DNA of 42,511 bases from the NCBI GenBank assembly GCA_030148605.1, contig JASBTD010000019.1, forward strand, positions 1 through 42,511, read 5' to 3'. The stretch is from Erythrobacter sp. (GTDB lineage Bacteria; Pseudomonadota; Alphaproteobacteria; Sphingomonadales; Sphingomonadaceae). Below the pieces are notes generated by a model that searched no databases, was not told the origin of the DNA, and was given only the letters and a program-made list of their open reading frames with translations. The position numbers and the translations under genes are program-made. How positions within the stretch are numbered: position 1 is the stretch's first letter; each line of letters begins with the position of its first letter. Shown here one piece after another: positions 19,534 through 28,762 of the stretch.

Positions 19534-19649
19534 ACTGTCCTACACGCCGATTTCGCGGCATAAGCACAGCGATGACGCGCCGCTTCGCCCTCCCCAATCC
19601 GCTACTTGCAGATGCGTTTGCATGCAGGCAGTTTTTCTCCCTATGGACT

Positions 19650-19667
19650 GTGTTCCATGTGTTCCAT
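19650..19667. repeat. Tandem GTGTTCCAT repeat upstream of moaC
   Basis: The 9-mer GTGTTCCAT occurs twice head to tail within the 172-base gap between trpC and moaC, 38 bases before the moaC start. It could be a regulator site or chance. The two GTTC words are 5 apart, not the 7 needed for an alphaproteobacterial LexA box. Nothing else is seen in this gap. Confidence 0.5.
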
Positions 19668-19705
19668 CCTGTAGGACTTGAGCGAGCTAAGGCATTGAAA
19701 AACTG

Positions 19706-20179
19706 ATGAGCAAACGCCTGACCCATCTCGATGAAAGCGGCACCGCCCGAATGGTGGATGTTGGTGCAAAGCCTGCGACGGAACGCATGGCGCGTGCCGG
19801 CGGGATCATCCGCATGAGCGCCGATGCTCTTGCGGCAATCAAGGCAGGCGATGCTCCCAAGGGCGACGTGCTGGGCGCGGCGCGAATCGCCGCGATCATG
19901 GCCGCAAAGAAAACCGGTGATCTGATCCCGCTATGCCATCCGCTCAGCCTCGACGCGATAGACGTGGACTTCGCCTTTGAGGGCGACGGGGTGCGCGTAA
20001 CCGCCACCGCTTCGCTAACCGGCAAGACCGGCGTGGAAATGGAAGCCATGGTGGCGGCCTCTGTTGCGCTGCTGACCATCTATGACATGGCGAAAGCGCT
20101 CGATAAGGGCATGGTGATCGGCGAAGTGCGCCTGTTGGAGAAACTGGGCGGCAAATCCGGGCATTGGATGGCTGACTGA
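19706..20179 (+). CDS. moaC: Cyclic pyranopterin monophosphate synthase
   Basis: Second enzyme of molybdenum cofactor synthesis, making cyclic pyranopterin monophosphate from the MoaA product; 157 residues. Family hallmarks seen are [10 protein letters not shown] near the N-terminus, [17 protein letters not shown] in the middle and [21 protein letters not shown] at the active-site face. ATG start with TAAGG further upstream. It is followed after 3 bases by moeA, so both belong to one operon. moaA is not in the window. Confidence 0.96.
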   Translation: MSKRLTHLDESGTARMVDVGAKPATERMARAGGIIRMSADALAAIKAGDAPKGDVLGAARIAAIMAAKKTGDLIPLCHPLSLDAIDVDFAFEGDGVRVTATASLTGKTGVEMEAMVAASVALLTIYDMAKALDKGMVIGEVRLLEKLGGKSGHWMAD

Positions 20180-20182
20180 CGC

Positions 20183-21370
20183 ATGGGCGCAATGCTGACC
20201 TTGGAGGAAGCGCAGGAGCGCGTTCTGGCCCTGGCGCCGCAAATGGCGGTTGAGACTGTGCCATGCGAAGCGGCGATTGGTCGCTATCTCGCCGAAGACT
20301 TGCTTGCGCAACGCACACAGCCGCCCGCCGACCTCTCTGCCATGGATGGCTATGCGATTGGCGGCGATGGTGAAGGCCCGTGGACGCTGGTGGGGGAGAG
20401 TCGCGCGGGAGCGCCCTTTGGCCGCGCATTGGGCGCAGGAGAAACCGTTCGCATTTCGACCGGGGCGCATATGCCCGAAGGTGCGGATCGCGTCCTGATC
20501 CAGGAGAATGCCGAGGTTCAGGGCAACTCGGTCGCCTGCTTCCAGGACTTCCCATCCGCGATGCGCCATGTGCGCCAACGCGGGTTTGACTTCGCTCGTG
20601 GTGATCGCGTGCTCAAGGCTGGCACCCGGATCGACCCGGCCCAACTCGCATTGGCCATCGGTGCCGGACACAGCGAGCTGCTTGTTCGGCGCGCGCCAAA
20701 GGTCGCTGTGCTCGACAGTGGCGATGAACTTGTCGCTGATCCTGCGCAATGCGCCGATCACCAGATCCCCGCAAGCAATGGGGCGATGATCGGCGCAATG
20801 CTGGCAGAGCTGGGCTGCGAGGTCATCAGGCTGGGACCTGTGCCCGATGATCGCGAAGCGCTTGCAGCCGCGCTCGCCAAGGCGGAAGGTGCAGACATCC
20901 TCGTCACAACCGGGGGGGCATCGGTTGGCGATCACGACCTGATGCAGCCAGCGCTTGAGGCCTGGGGCGCGAAGCTCGATTTCTGGAAAGTCGCGATGAA
21001 ACCCGGCAAGCCGATCATGGTGGCGACGCGCGGCGAGCAGGTGATCTTCGGACTGCCGGGCAATCCCGTGTCGAGCTATGTCACATGCTTCCTGTTCGTG
21101 TTGCCGCTGGTGCGCACCGCGATGGGCGCTGCTCGCACTTTGCCACCGCGTGCCACTCTCATCGCCGGACAAGCCTTGCCCACGATCGGATCGCGCCGTG
21201 AGTTCCTCCGCGCGCATTGGGATGGAGAGACGGTCAATCTCGCCGATTCGCAGGACTCATCCGCGCTCGCCGCGCTGGCTCAGGCCAATTGCCTGATTGA
21301 TCGGCCCGCTCACTCGGACGAGATCGAAGCGGGAACGCCTGTTCCATGCCTGCTGTTGAGAAATGGCTGA
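20183..21370 (+). CDS. moeA: Molybdopterin molybdenumtransferase
   Basis: Final enzyme of molybdenum cofactor synthesis, inserting molybdate into adenylylated molybdopterin; 395 residues. The N-terminal region has the family signature LSAMDGYAI. The central MoCF-binding domain shows TTGGASVGDHDLM and GLPGNPVSSYV, and a C-terminal beta-barrel (domain IV) follows. ATG start, 3 bases after moaC. It is followed by about 95 bases holding the lexA promoter. Confidence 0.95.
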   Translation: MGAMLTLEEAQERVLALAPQMAVETVPCEAAIGRYLAEDLLAQRTQPPADLSAMDGYAIGGDGEGPWTLVGESRAGAPFGRALGAGETVRISTGAHMPEGADRVLIQENAEVQGNSVACFQDFPSAMRHVRQRGFDFARGDRVLKAGTRIDPAQLALAIGAGHSELLVRRAPKVAVLDSGDELVADPAQCADHQIPASNGAMIGAMLAELGCEVIRLGPVPDDREALAAALAKAEGADILVTTGGASVGDHDLMQPALEAWGAKLDFWKVAMKPGKPIMVATRGEQVIFGLPGNPVSSYVTCFLFVLPLVRTAMGAARTLPPRATLIAGQALPTIGSRREFLRAHWDGETVNLADSQDSSALAALAQANCLIDRPAHSDEIEAGTPVPCLLLRNG

Positions 21371-21375
21371 AATGC

Positions 21376-21418
21376 TTGACTTCCAAAAATTCGTTGCCTA
21401 ATTGTTCCACATTCGTTC
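21376..21418 (+). promoter_or_regulatory. lexA promoter with SOS box GTTC-N7-GTTC
   Basis: TTGACT (21376-21381) and TAATTG (21399-21404) are 17 bases apart, a good vegetative promoter. The alphaproteobacterial LexA operator GTTC-CACATTC-GTTC occupies 21404-21418, overlapping the -10 element and the start of transcription. LexA should thus repress its own gene. Confidence 0.85.
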
Positions 21419-21465
21419 ACCATAAAGTGTGAGCGCGGAACAGGCGACCAGAGGAGGTTTCCGCC

Positions 21466-22152
21466 ATGCTGACGGCAAAGCAGCACGAGTTGATCCGTTT
21501 TATCCAGCAGCGGTTGGAAGAGACCGGCATTTCCCCGTCATTCGAGGAAATGAAGGAAGCACTCGACCTGAAGAGCAAGTCAGGCGTGCACCGCTTGATT
21601 TCAGCCTTGGAAGAGCGCGGGTTTATCCGGCGTCTGGCGAACCGCGCGCGTGCGCTTGAAGTCATCAAGATGCCTGAGGACGCGACGCCGATGGGTCGCA
21701 AAGCGCCAGCCAATGATCCGGTGGCTCGGGTAACTTCGCCTGCCCCTGCAGCTCCGCAGGCTGCGAATGACATCATCGAAGTTCCGCTGCATGGCCGCAT
21801 TGCGGCAGGTGCGCCGATTGAAGCGCTTGAAGGCCAGTCGAGCATGCCGGTGCCCGCTGCGCTGCTCGGCCCGGGTGAACACTATGCGCTCGAAGTTTCC
21901 GGCGATTCGATGATCGAAGCCGGGATTTTCGACGGTGACTATGCGCTGGTGAAGCGTGCCGATACTGCGCGCGACGGCGAGATTGTCGTCGCACTGGTGC
22001 GCAATGAAGAAGCGACGCTGAAGTATCTCCACCGCGAGAATGGCATGATCCGGCTTGATCCGGCGAATGGGGCCTATGATCCGCAAGTCTACGCGCCGCA
22101 TGAAGTGGTGGTGCAAGGCAAGCTTGCGGGGCTGCTGCGCCGCTATCACTGA
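21466..22152 (+). CDS. lexA: SOS repressor LexA
   Basis: Transcriptional repressor and self-cleaving protease, 228 residues. The N-terminal winged helix is at 1-65 ([32 protein letters not shown]). A Pro/Ala linker follows, then the S24 peptidase domain with the cleavage site Ala114-Gly115, nucleophile Ser148 in SGDSMIEAG and general-base Lys186 in ATLKYL. The ATG has GAGGAGG about 9 bases upstream. RecA filaments on single-stranded DNA should trigger cleavage. It is autoregulated through the box at 21404-21418, and convergent with comEC. Confidence 0.97.
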   Translation: MLTAKQHELIRFIQQRLEETGISPSFEEMKEALDLKSKSGVHRLISALEERGFIRRLANRARALEVIKMPEDATPMGRKAPANDPVARVTSPAPAAPQAANDIIEVPLHGRIAAGAPIEALEGQSSMPVPAALLGPGEHYALEVSGDSMIEAGIFDGDYALVKRADTARDGEIVVALVRNEEATLKYLHRENGMIRLDPANGAYDPQVYAPHEVVVQGKLAGLLRRYH

Positions 22153-22183
22153 TTTCGGTTTGGTGCGCTGGGTTCAGCTCTGA

Positions 22184-24301
22184 TTATTCGGACTCTGCGC
22201 GCCACCAACCGTGCTGCCCCTGATGATCTGCGACCCGGTCGATCCGCTCTTCGGCGAGAACGATCGCAAGGCCGCCCGATTGTTCGAGGAATTTGCGATC
22301 AGCCTTGAGCCAGCGCGGCTTGCACGATGACGGAAGCCACCGGTCGGCAACAACAATGTCTGCTCGTTCGCAAGCTGCCGCCAGCGCGCGCTCTTCAACT
22401 CTTGCGTTGTTGCGCGCCATCAGCAGATCCCATTCTTGCCTTCGTCGCATGATCCGAAGCACGCAAAACTCCGGACTACACTTTGCCTCTGGCCAGTGTT
22501 CGATCGAGACAGGCTCGCTGGTCACGCTGGCCAGTTCCATCAGGTTCTCTCGCGCATAATCCGATGTCGTATCGCGCAGGCTGACCAGTTGCGCGCCATC
22601 CTCGGTCTCCATCGTAATCCCGACATGCCTGCCATCGCGTGAAATCAGGATGTCGGGAACTGGTGTCGCGAGCACCATGATCGTTGCGAATCCGGCGGGA
22701 ACGAAGCCGAGCAATCTTCGCCTGCCCTTCCACAGGGCAAGCCACAAACCGCCTGCGATGAACAACGCATAAGCCAATCCGCTCATCTGCGGCATCAGCT
22801 TGACCGCTCCCGGCTGCGAGGCGGTGAAGTGCGCGATCGCAAGCAGCAAGTCGAGCGATTGGCCAACCAGCCACCATGCGGGTGCGCCAAACCCGATCAT
22901 GTCGAGCACCAATGCGATGGCGATCAACGGCATCGAAATGAATGTCACCAGCGGGATCGCGATCACATTCGCCAAGGCGCCGTAAACGCCTGCGCGATGG
23001 AAGTGGAACAGGACAATCGGCATCAGCGCGATCTCGATCACAAGCCCGGTGAGCAGCAGCATCAAGCCGCGCCGCGCAGTCCACGCAAACCATCCCTCTT
23101 CGCGCGGCGCCAGAAAGGCCTTCACCGGCCCGCAATTGTGCAGCGCCACAATGGCCAGCACAGCGGCGAAGCTCATCTGGAAGCTTGGCCCTATCAGCGA
23201 CTCAGGCCACATCAGCAGCACTGCGAAAGCGGCCACTGCCACCATCCTGAGCGACAAGGCATCGCGCCCAAGCGCAAGCGCAGTCAGCACCAGCAGCGCC
23301 GCGATGCAGCTGCGCACGGTTGGCACTTCGGCTCCGGTCAAAAGCGTATAGCCGATCCCCGCCACAGCGCCCACTCCAGCGGCGATGATCGGCAATCGCA
23401 CGCGCAACGCCAAGGTTGGCCATAGCGCCAGCAGTTTGAGCGCCAGCAGATAAGCTCCCGCAATCACCGCGCTGACATGCAGCCCGCTGATCGACAGCAG
23501 GTGCGTCAAGCCGGCATCGCGCATCGCATCTTCGTCTGCGCGCGAAATCGCGCCGCGATCTCCACTGGCAAAGGCCGCGGCGATCGTTCCCGATGCTCCA
23601 CTCAGCTCGCCACGCACATGGCTGGCAAGCCATCGCTGGACCGGTGCCAGGCCCTGGGAGCGCTGGGCAGGCTCGACAATTTCGATCTCCCCAATCACGC
23701 TGCCTGTGGCCGCAAGCCCTTGAAACCACGCGGCGCGGGCAAAGTCATGCCCTCCCGGCAGCATGGGGGACGCAGGCGGCATCAACCGCGCACGCAAGCG
23801 GATGATCGCGCCTTCGCTCATGCCATCGCGCATCTGCTCTTGAGGCACATTCACGCGAACCTTGCGCGCCTGCGCTGTTTCCGCATCCCGAATGGCAAGC
23901 GTCAGCCGCGAGCGTTCTTCCGCCGGCCGGTCTTCGCGTTCCAGCACATAGCCTTGCAGCATCTCGACTTTCGGAAAGGCATAGGGCTCTGCCCCGACCG
24001 TTTCCGAGCGGATCCAGATCGTGGCGATTCCCGCAGCGAACATCAGGCCGAGCGAGATCATCGCCATGCGCAAATGGACCTGTTCAGCGCCGGAGCCGCT
24101 TGCGGAACGCAAGGCAAAGCCAGCCAGAGCTACGATCAACCCGGCACCAATGGTGGCGCTCCATTGCCACGGCGCATCAAGCACAAACCAGCTTGCGATC
24201 CCGCCTGCGAAGGCCACTGTCAGCCAAGGCGCGCGATCAAAGCCCGAAGCCTGCAGAAATCGCTCGATTCCCGCCGCGAAGCTGGACAAGAGCACCGCCA
24301 T
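22184..24301 (-). CDS. comEC: ComEC/Rec2 family DNA uptake channel protein
   Basis: Inner-membrane protein of about 705 residues for single-stranded DNA entry in natural transformation. A DUF4131-type N-terminal region with membrane segments and an OB-like soluble part is followed by the Competence domain with HLLSISGLHVSAVIAGAYLL and many membrane helices. The C-terminal part occupies the place of the metallo-beta-lactamase domain but has no HxHxDH metal motif, so nuclease activity is doubtful. Start uncertain: the frame is open to 24514. The ATG at 24301 was chosen because it precedes the conserved start and leaves room for the divergent gltX promoter; TTG/GTG codons at about 24385 are alternatives. 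Confidence 0.87.
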   Translation of the reverse strand: MAVLLSSFAAGIERFLQASGFDRAPWLTVAFAGGIASWFVLDAPWQWSATIGAGLIVALAGFALRSASGSGAEQVHLRMAMISLGLMFAAGIATIWIRSETVGAEPYAFPKVEMLQGYVLEREDRPAEERSRLTLAIRDAETAQARKVRVNVPQEQMRDGMSEGAIIRLRARLMPPASPMLPGGHDFARAAWFQGLAATGSVIGEIEIVEPAQRSQGLAPVQRWLASHVRGELSGASGTIAAAFASGDRGAISRADEDAMRDAGLTHLLSISGLHVSAVIAGAYLLALKLLALWPTLALRVRLPIIAAGVGAVAGIGYTLLTGAEVPTVRSCIAALLVLTALALGRDALSLRMVAVAAFAVLLMWPESLIGPSFQMSFAAVLAIVALHNCGPVKAFLAPREEGWFAWTARRGLMLLLTGLVIEIALMPIVLFHFHRAGVYGALANVIAIPLVTFISMPLIAIALVLDMIGFGAPAWWLVGQSLDLLLAIAHFTASQPGAVKLMPQMSGLAYALFIAGGLWLALWKGRRRLLGFVPAGFATIMVLATPVPDILISRDGRHVGITMETEDGAQLVSLRDTTSDYARENLMELASVTSEPVSIEHWPEAKCSPEFCVLRIMRRRQEWDLLMARNNARVEERALAAACERADIVVADRWLPSSCKPRWLKADRKFLEQSGGLAIVLAEERIDRVADHQGQHGWWRAESE

Positions 24302-24410
24302 GCGCCAAGGGCGCTGCACTGCAGCATTTCCGCTTTCAGCGCTGTTCCCGAATGGAACCACAGGCGTATGAGGCGTCGCCACCAAGGCATTGGAAAGGAT
24401 AGAGAGAATT

Positions 24411-25844
24411 ATGGCAAGCGAAAGCGGCACAGCGGCTAGCGCAGTGGTCACCCGCTTTGCCCCCTCCCCCACCGGATTCCTGCATATCGGCGGCGCGCGA
24501 ACCGCGCTGTTCAACTGGCTCTATGCCCGCCATCACGGCGGCAAGGCTCTGCTGCGGATCGAAGATACGGACAAGAAACGCTCGACGCAGGAAGCCATCG
24601 ACGCGATTCTTGACGGGCTTGACTGGCTGGGGCTGGACTATGACGAGCCGCCAGTATTTCAGTCGCAACGCGCCGATCGCCACGCCGAAGTTGCGCAAAA
24701 GCTGCTGGACGCAGGCCATGCCTATAAATGCTTCGCCACACCTGAAGAGCTTGAGGCGATGCGGGCAGAGCAACGCGCGAACAAGCAACCCATGCGATAT
24801 GACGGGCGCTGGCGCGATCGCGATCCCTCCGAAGCTCCCGCAGGTGCACCTTATGCCGTGCGCATCAAGACACCGACCGAGGGCGAAACTTCGATCGAAG
24901 ACGCGGTCCAGGGCCGCGTGACCGTGCGCAATGAAGAAATCGACGATTACATCATCCTGCGCGCAGACGGCACCCCGACTTATATGCTGGCGGTGGTGGT
25001 CGATGATCACGACATGGGCGTGACCCACGTGATCCGCGGCGATGATCACTTGAACAACGCCTTTCGCCAGCTGCCGATCTACCACGCGATGCAAGCGATC
25101 GAAGGCGGTTGGGAACCACCGGTTTACGCGCATGTTCCGCTGATCCACGGCTCTGACGGGGCGAAGATGTCAAAGCGGCACGGTTCGCTTGGCGCAGAGG
25201 CCTATCGCGACGAACACGGCATCCTACCAGAAGCCTTGTTCAATTACTTGCTGCGCCTGGGCTGGGGCCATGGCGACCGCGAAGAAATCAGCCGCGAAGA
25301 GGCAATCGAGCTGTTCGATCTCAAAGGTGTCGGCAAAAGCCCGTCGCGCTTCGATATGAAGAAGCTCGAGAACCTCAACGGCTACTACATTCGCGAGGCA
25401 GACGATGCCCGGCTTGCGAGTATCTGTGCGCCCATGATCGATGGCGAGGTTGACCTGGATTTGCTCACACGCGCGATGCCTGTGCTGAAAGTTCGGGCGA
25501 AAAGCACGCATGAACTGGCCGAAGGCGCGGCCTTCCTGTTCAAGCAACGCCCCTTGGAAATGACTGAAAAGGCAGCCGGATTGCTCGATGATGAAGCAAG
25601 GCAGCGGTTGGGCTTGCTTTCTGAGCGTTTGCGCGCGGAAAAGGACTGGACAATCGAGGCTCTCGAAGCCACTACGAAGTCACTCGCCGAGGAACTGGAA
25701 TTGGGCCTCGGCAAGCTTGCGCAGCCTTTGCGCGCAGCCCTTACCGGGACGACGACCTCGCCTGGTATTTTCGATGTTCTGGTCCTGTTGGGACGGGAAG
25801 AAGCGTTGGCACGGATCGACGCGCAGGCTGCTGCAGCGGACTGA
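24411..25844 (+). CDS. gltX: Glutamyl-tRNA synthetase
   Basis: Class I aminoacyl-tRNA synthetase charging tRNA-Glu, 477 residues. The HIGH-type motif is in [20 protein letters not shown] and the KMSKR loop in [13 protein letters not shown], followed by the anticodon-binding helical domain. The ATG at 24411 (MASESG) was chosen over a TTG at 24390; AAAGGA lies upstream. Many alphaproteobacteria have two gltX genes, one also charging tRNA-Gln; I cannot tell which this is. Divergent from comEC, and gltA follows after 28 bases. Confidence 0.96.
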   Translation: MASESGTAASAVVTRFAPSPTGFLHIGGARTALFNWLYARHHGGKALLRIEDTDKKRSTQEAIDAILDGLDWLGLDYDEPPVFQSQRADRHAEVAQKLLDAGHAYKCFATPEELEAMRAEQRANKQPMRYDGRWRDRDPSEAPAGAPYAVRIKTPTEGETSIEDAVQGRVTVRNEEIDDYIILRADGTPTYMLAVVVDDHDMGVTHVIRGDDHLNNAFRQLPIYHAMQAIEGGWEPPVYAHVPLIHGSDGAKMSKRHGSLGAEAYRDEHGILPEALFNYLLRLGWGHGDREEISREEAIELFDLKGVGKSPSRFDMKKLENLNGYYIREADDARLASICAPMIDGEVDLDLLTRAMPVLKVRAKSTHELAEGAAFLFKQRPLEMTEKAAGLLDDEARQRLGLLSERLRAEKDWTIEALEATTKSLAEELELGLGKLAQPLRAALTGTTTSPGIFDVLVLLGREEALARIDAQAAAAD

Positions 25845-25872
25845 ACGCGAGCGGGATTGAAGGAGATAAAAC

Positions 25873-27159
25873 TTGGCGGACAAACACGCAAAGCTCGAAC
25901 TGGGTGGTCAAAGCTACGAATTTCCTGTTCTGGAGGGTAGCGTTGGCCCGGATGTCGTCGATATCCGCAAGCTCTATGGCCAGACCGGCGCGTTCACTTT
26001 CGACCCCGGCTACAAGTCGACCGCCAGCTGCGAAAGCGCGCTGACCTATATCGATGGCAATGAAGGCGTGCTGCTTCATCGCGGCTATCCGATCGGCCAG
26101 CTGGCCGAGCATTCGAGCTTCATGGAAGTCGCCTACCTGCTCTTGAATGGCGAACTGCCAAGCCAGGAAGAATTTGCGGACTTCGAATACACCATCACGC
26201 GGCACACCATGCTGCATGAGCAGCTTTCCGTGCTTTATCGCGGTTTCCGCCGTGACGCGCACCCGATGGCGGTTATGTGCGGCGTGGTTGGTGCATTGTC
26301 GGCTTTCTATCACGACAGCACCGACATCTCCGATCCCGAGCATCGCAAGATCTCAAGCCACCGCTTGATTGCCAAGATGCCGACCATCGCGGCGATGGCC
26401 TACAAATACGCCATTGGCCAGCCCTTCATGTATCCGGACAACAACCTCAGCTACACGGGCAATTTCCTGCGTATGACCTTTGGCGTTCCGGCCGAGGAAT
26501 ATGAAGTGATCCCTGAAGTCGAGCGCGCGATGGACCGGATTTTCATCCTCCATGCCGACCACGAGCAAAACGCATCGACTTCCACGGTCCGTCTTGCCGG
26601 CTCATCCGGGGCGAACCCCTTTGCCTGTATCGCGGCGGGCATCGCCTGCCTGTGGGGCCCGGCGCATGGCGGCGCGAATGAAGCCGCGCTCAACATGCTG
26701 CGCGAAATCGGCACGCCTGACCGGATCCCGCATTATATCGAGCGCGCGAAGGACAAGAACGATCCATTCCGCCTGATGGGTTTCGGCCACCGTGTCTACA
26801 AGAACTATGACCCGCGCGCGACTGTTATGCAGAAGACCGTGCGCGAAGTGTTCGACGCGCTGAAAGTGAACGATCCGCTGTTCGAAACCGCGCTTCAACT
26901 CGAAGAAATCGCGCTGAATGACGATTACTTTAAGGAGAAGAAGCTGTTCCCCAACGTGGACTTCTACTCTGGCATCATCCTGTCAGCGATCGGTTTCCCG
27001 ACCACCATGTTCACCGCGCTGTTTGCCTTGGCACGCACCGTAGGCTGGGTGGCGCAGTGGAACGAGATGATCTCCGATCCAGGACAGGTCATCGGTCGTC
27101 CGCGCCAGCTATACACCGGCCCGACCGAGCGCGATTACGTGCCGATCGGCCAGCGTTGA
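25873..27159 (+). CDS. gltA: Citrate synthase
   Basis: Type I (hexameric Gram-negative type) citrate synthase, oxaloacetate + acetyl-CoA to citrate, 428 residues. The N-terminal beta domain is followed by the catalytic fold with a His in [10 protein letters not shown], a second His in [14 protein letters not shown] and the [15 protein letters not shown] stretch typical of the type. The start is TTG with AAGGAG 7 bases before it, a very good fit; no ATG is near. Probably co-transcribed with gltX. Confidence 0.97.
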   Translation: MADKHAKLELGGQSYEFPVLEGSVGPDVVDIRKLYGQTGAFTFDPGYKSTASCESALTYIDGNEGVLLHRGYPIGQLAEHSSFMEVAYLLLNGELPSQEEFADFEYTITRHTMLHEQLSVLYRGFRRDAHPMAVMCGVVGALSAFYHDSTDISDPEHRKISSHRLIAKMPTIAAMAYKYAIGQPFMYPDNNLSYTGNFLRMTFGVPAEEYEVIPEVERAMDRIFILHADHEQNASTSTVRLAGSSGANPFACIAAGIACLWGPAHGGANEAALNMLREIGTPDRIPHYIERAKDKNDPFRLMGFGHRVYKNYDPRATVMQKTVREVFDALKVNDPLFETALQLEEIALNDDYFKEKKLFPNVDFYSGIILSAIGFPTTMFTALFALARTVGWVAQWNEMISDPGQVIGRPRQLYTGPTERDYVPIGQR

Positions 27160-27171
27160 TCGCGGCGAACG

Positions 27172-27381
27172 ATGGGTAAACGCATCCTTCGCATCATCTT
27201 GCAGGTTTTCGGCGTTGCGCTGATCCTGTCTGGCGGGCTGTGGACCTTGCAAGGCCTGGGTATCGTGATGTGGCCTGCGGAAAGCTTCATGCTGGCTGAT
27301 CGCAGCTGGGCCGTGAACGGTTCGATCACTGCGGCCGTCGGGGCGATCCTGATCTGGGCCTCTACCCGGATCCGCAAGTAG
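27172..27381 (+). CDS. Small two-helix membrane protein, unknown function
   Basis: A 69-residue protein starting 12 bases after gltA on the same strand. A basic N-terminus (MGKRILR) leads into one hydrophobic segment (about 8-32), a short polar loop (AESFMLADRSW) and a second hydrophobic segment (about 47-64) ending in RIRK. The sign of the charges suggests both ends in the cytoplasm. I do not recognise a family. It ends 6 bases from the convergent kinase-like gene. Confidence 0.75.
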   Translation: MGKRILRIILQVFGVALILSGGLWTLQGLGIVMWPAESFMLADRSWAVNGSITAAVGAILIWASTRIRK

Positions 27382-27387
27382 CGCCTT

Positions 27388-28758
27388 CTATCCGCTTGGC
27401 AGCGACAATGTGAATGTCGCGCCCAGCCCCGGTTCGCTCTTGACCGTGAGCGTGCCGCCCATCGCTTCGGCCAAGCGTCGTGAAATATAGAGCCCAAGCC
27501 CGGAGCCGCCGTCTCCCGACCGCCCGAGCCGTTCGAACTTGGCGAACACGCGCTCTTGCTGTTCGCGGGTCAATCCCGGCCCCTGATCCGTTATGGAGAC
27601 AGCGGTCATCCCGCTGCCTTGCGCAGTCAAAACAAGGGCTACGCTGCTTCCCTCCGGGGAATAATTGATCGCATTCCCGATCAGGTTGAGCAGAACCTGC
27701 AATACGCGCTTGGCTTCGCCGACGGCCGGTGCTGCTTCAGCATCATCGGGTGCCTCCACCTCGATTTTCTTGGCAGATGCCCGTGCCGCAAGCATGGTAA
27801 CGGCTTGGTGCGCAATTTTTGCGAGATCGATCGGCTGCCTGGAAGGTGCATAATCTGGCGCTTCGATCGCTTCCAGATCACCCAGATCATCTAGCAAGGC
27901 AGACAGGTGCTTGCCCGCAGCGACAATATCGTCGGCATAATTGCTGTACTCTGCCCGCAATGGGCCGGCGAGCCGCGAATGGATCGTCTCTGCATTGGCG
28001 ATGATCCGTGCCACCGGTTTGCGCAGCGCAGGGGTCAACGCGTCGCCAACCAGGCTGAACTGAGAGGATTGATCCTCGTCACCGCGTACGTCGCCAGCGG
28101 CGAGCGGTTGTTTCGCGACCAGCAGCAGCTCAAAACCGCGCGGCGCAATCTTGTCTGACCCCACGGGAATCAGCCGCGCGCGCCATTCGCGCGATGAACC
28201 GCTCACCTGACACTGCGCGCCATCGAGCAATCGCCAATGCAAGGGCTGACGGTGATTGATGCCGACGAGTGTAACGTAATCGGTCCAGGGTTTGCCCGCA
28301 TGCTTGCGCGTGTCCGCAATCAGCTCGGCCAGATCCGAGGCACTGCCTTCGCCCGCAAGCAAGCGTTGCCGCCCGTCGAGTCGCGCCGAAAACTCTGCCG
28401 TCGCGCGATCGATCGCATCCTGCCTGGCAGCGATCTCGCGATCATCTTCTTGCATGGCAATTTCGCGATGCCAGTTTTCGATCAGGATTTCGCAGCCATT
28501 GCCTTCGGCCGATGGCTGCACTCTGACAAAGCCCGTCACGCGGCCGTCGCCATCGATGGCAGAGAATTCCCGCGCGATGCGCAAGGCGGTTTGCCTGCCT
28601 TGCTTGACCAGTTCGAGCAGTTCGGGGATCGCCAATATGCCCGGCACTTGGCCGCCGCAGCGCTGCTGCAATTCAGCAAGCGGCTGGTCGGCAGAAAGCA
28701 GCCGATCCTCGGCATCGGTCAGGCCGCGTGCGGCAAGAAGGGCGTCAGGCGCTACCAT
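27388..28758 (-). CDS. Histidine-kinase-like protein lacking the phospho-acceptor His
   Basis: Soluble protein of 456 residues without membrane segments. Residues 1-225 look like one or two PAS-like sensor regions. The dimerisation helices at about 233-295 align with HisKA, but the H-box position reads TPALRKPVARII, with Pro243 where the phosphorylated His is expected. The ATP-binding domain is complete: N-box NLIGNAINYSPEG (358-370), DQGPGLT (391-397), FERLG (408-412) and GSGLGLYISRRL (418-429). It may bind ATP but cannot phosphorylate itself in the usual way; it could act as a partner or scaffold (inference). It starts 4 bases after the next gene and must be co-transcribed with it. Confidence 0.85.
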   Translation of the reverse strand: MVAPDALLAARGLTDAEDRLLSADQPLAELQQRCGGQVPGILAIPELLELVKQGRQTALRIAREFSAIDGDGRVTGFVRVQPSAEGNGCEILIENWHREIAMQEDDREIAARQDAIDRATAEFSARLDGRQRLLAGEGSASDLAELIADTRKHAGKPWTDYVTLVGINHRQPLHWRLLDGAQCQVSGSSREWRARLIPVGSDKIAPRGFELLLVAKQPLAAGDVRGDEDQSSQFSLVGDALTPALRKPVARIIANAETIHSRLAGPLRAEYSNYADDIVAAGKHLSALLDDLGDLEAIEAPDYAPSRQPIDLAKIAHQAVTMLAARASAKKIEVEAPDDAEAAPAVGEAKRVLQVLLNLIGNAINYSPEGSSVALVLTAQGSGMTAVSITDQGPGLTREQQERVFAKFERLGRSGDGGSGLGLYISRRLAEAMGGTLTVKSEPGLGATFTLSLPSG

Positions 28759-28762
28759 GGCT

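Noticed and set aside
19652..19664. GTTC-N5-GTTC before moaC as a LexA box
   Set aside because: The alphaproteobacterial operator needs a 7-base spacer; here it is 5.
20015..21217. 400-residue minus-strand open frame opposite moeA
   Set aside because: Antisense shadow of moeA, whose motifs are complete on the plus strand.
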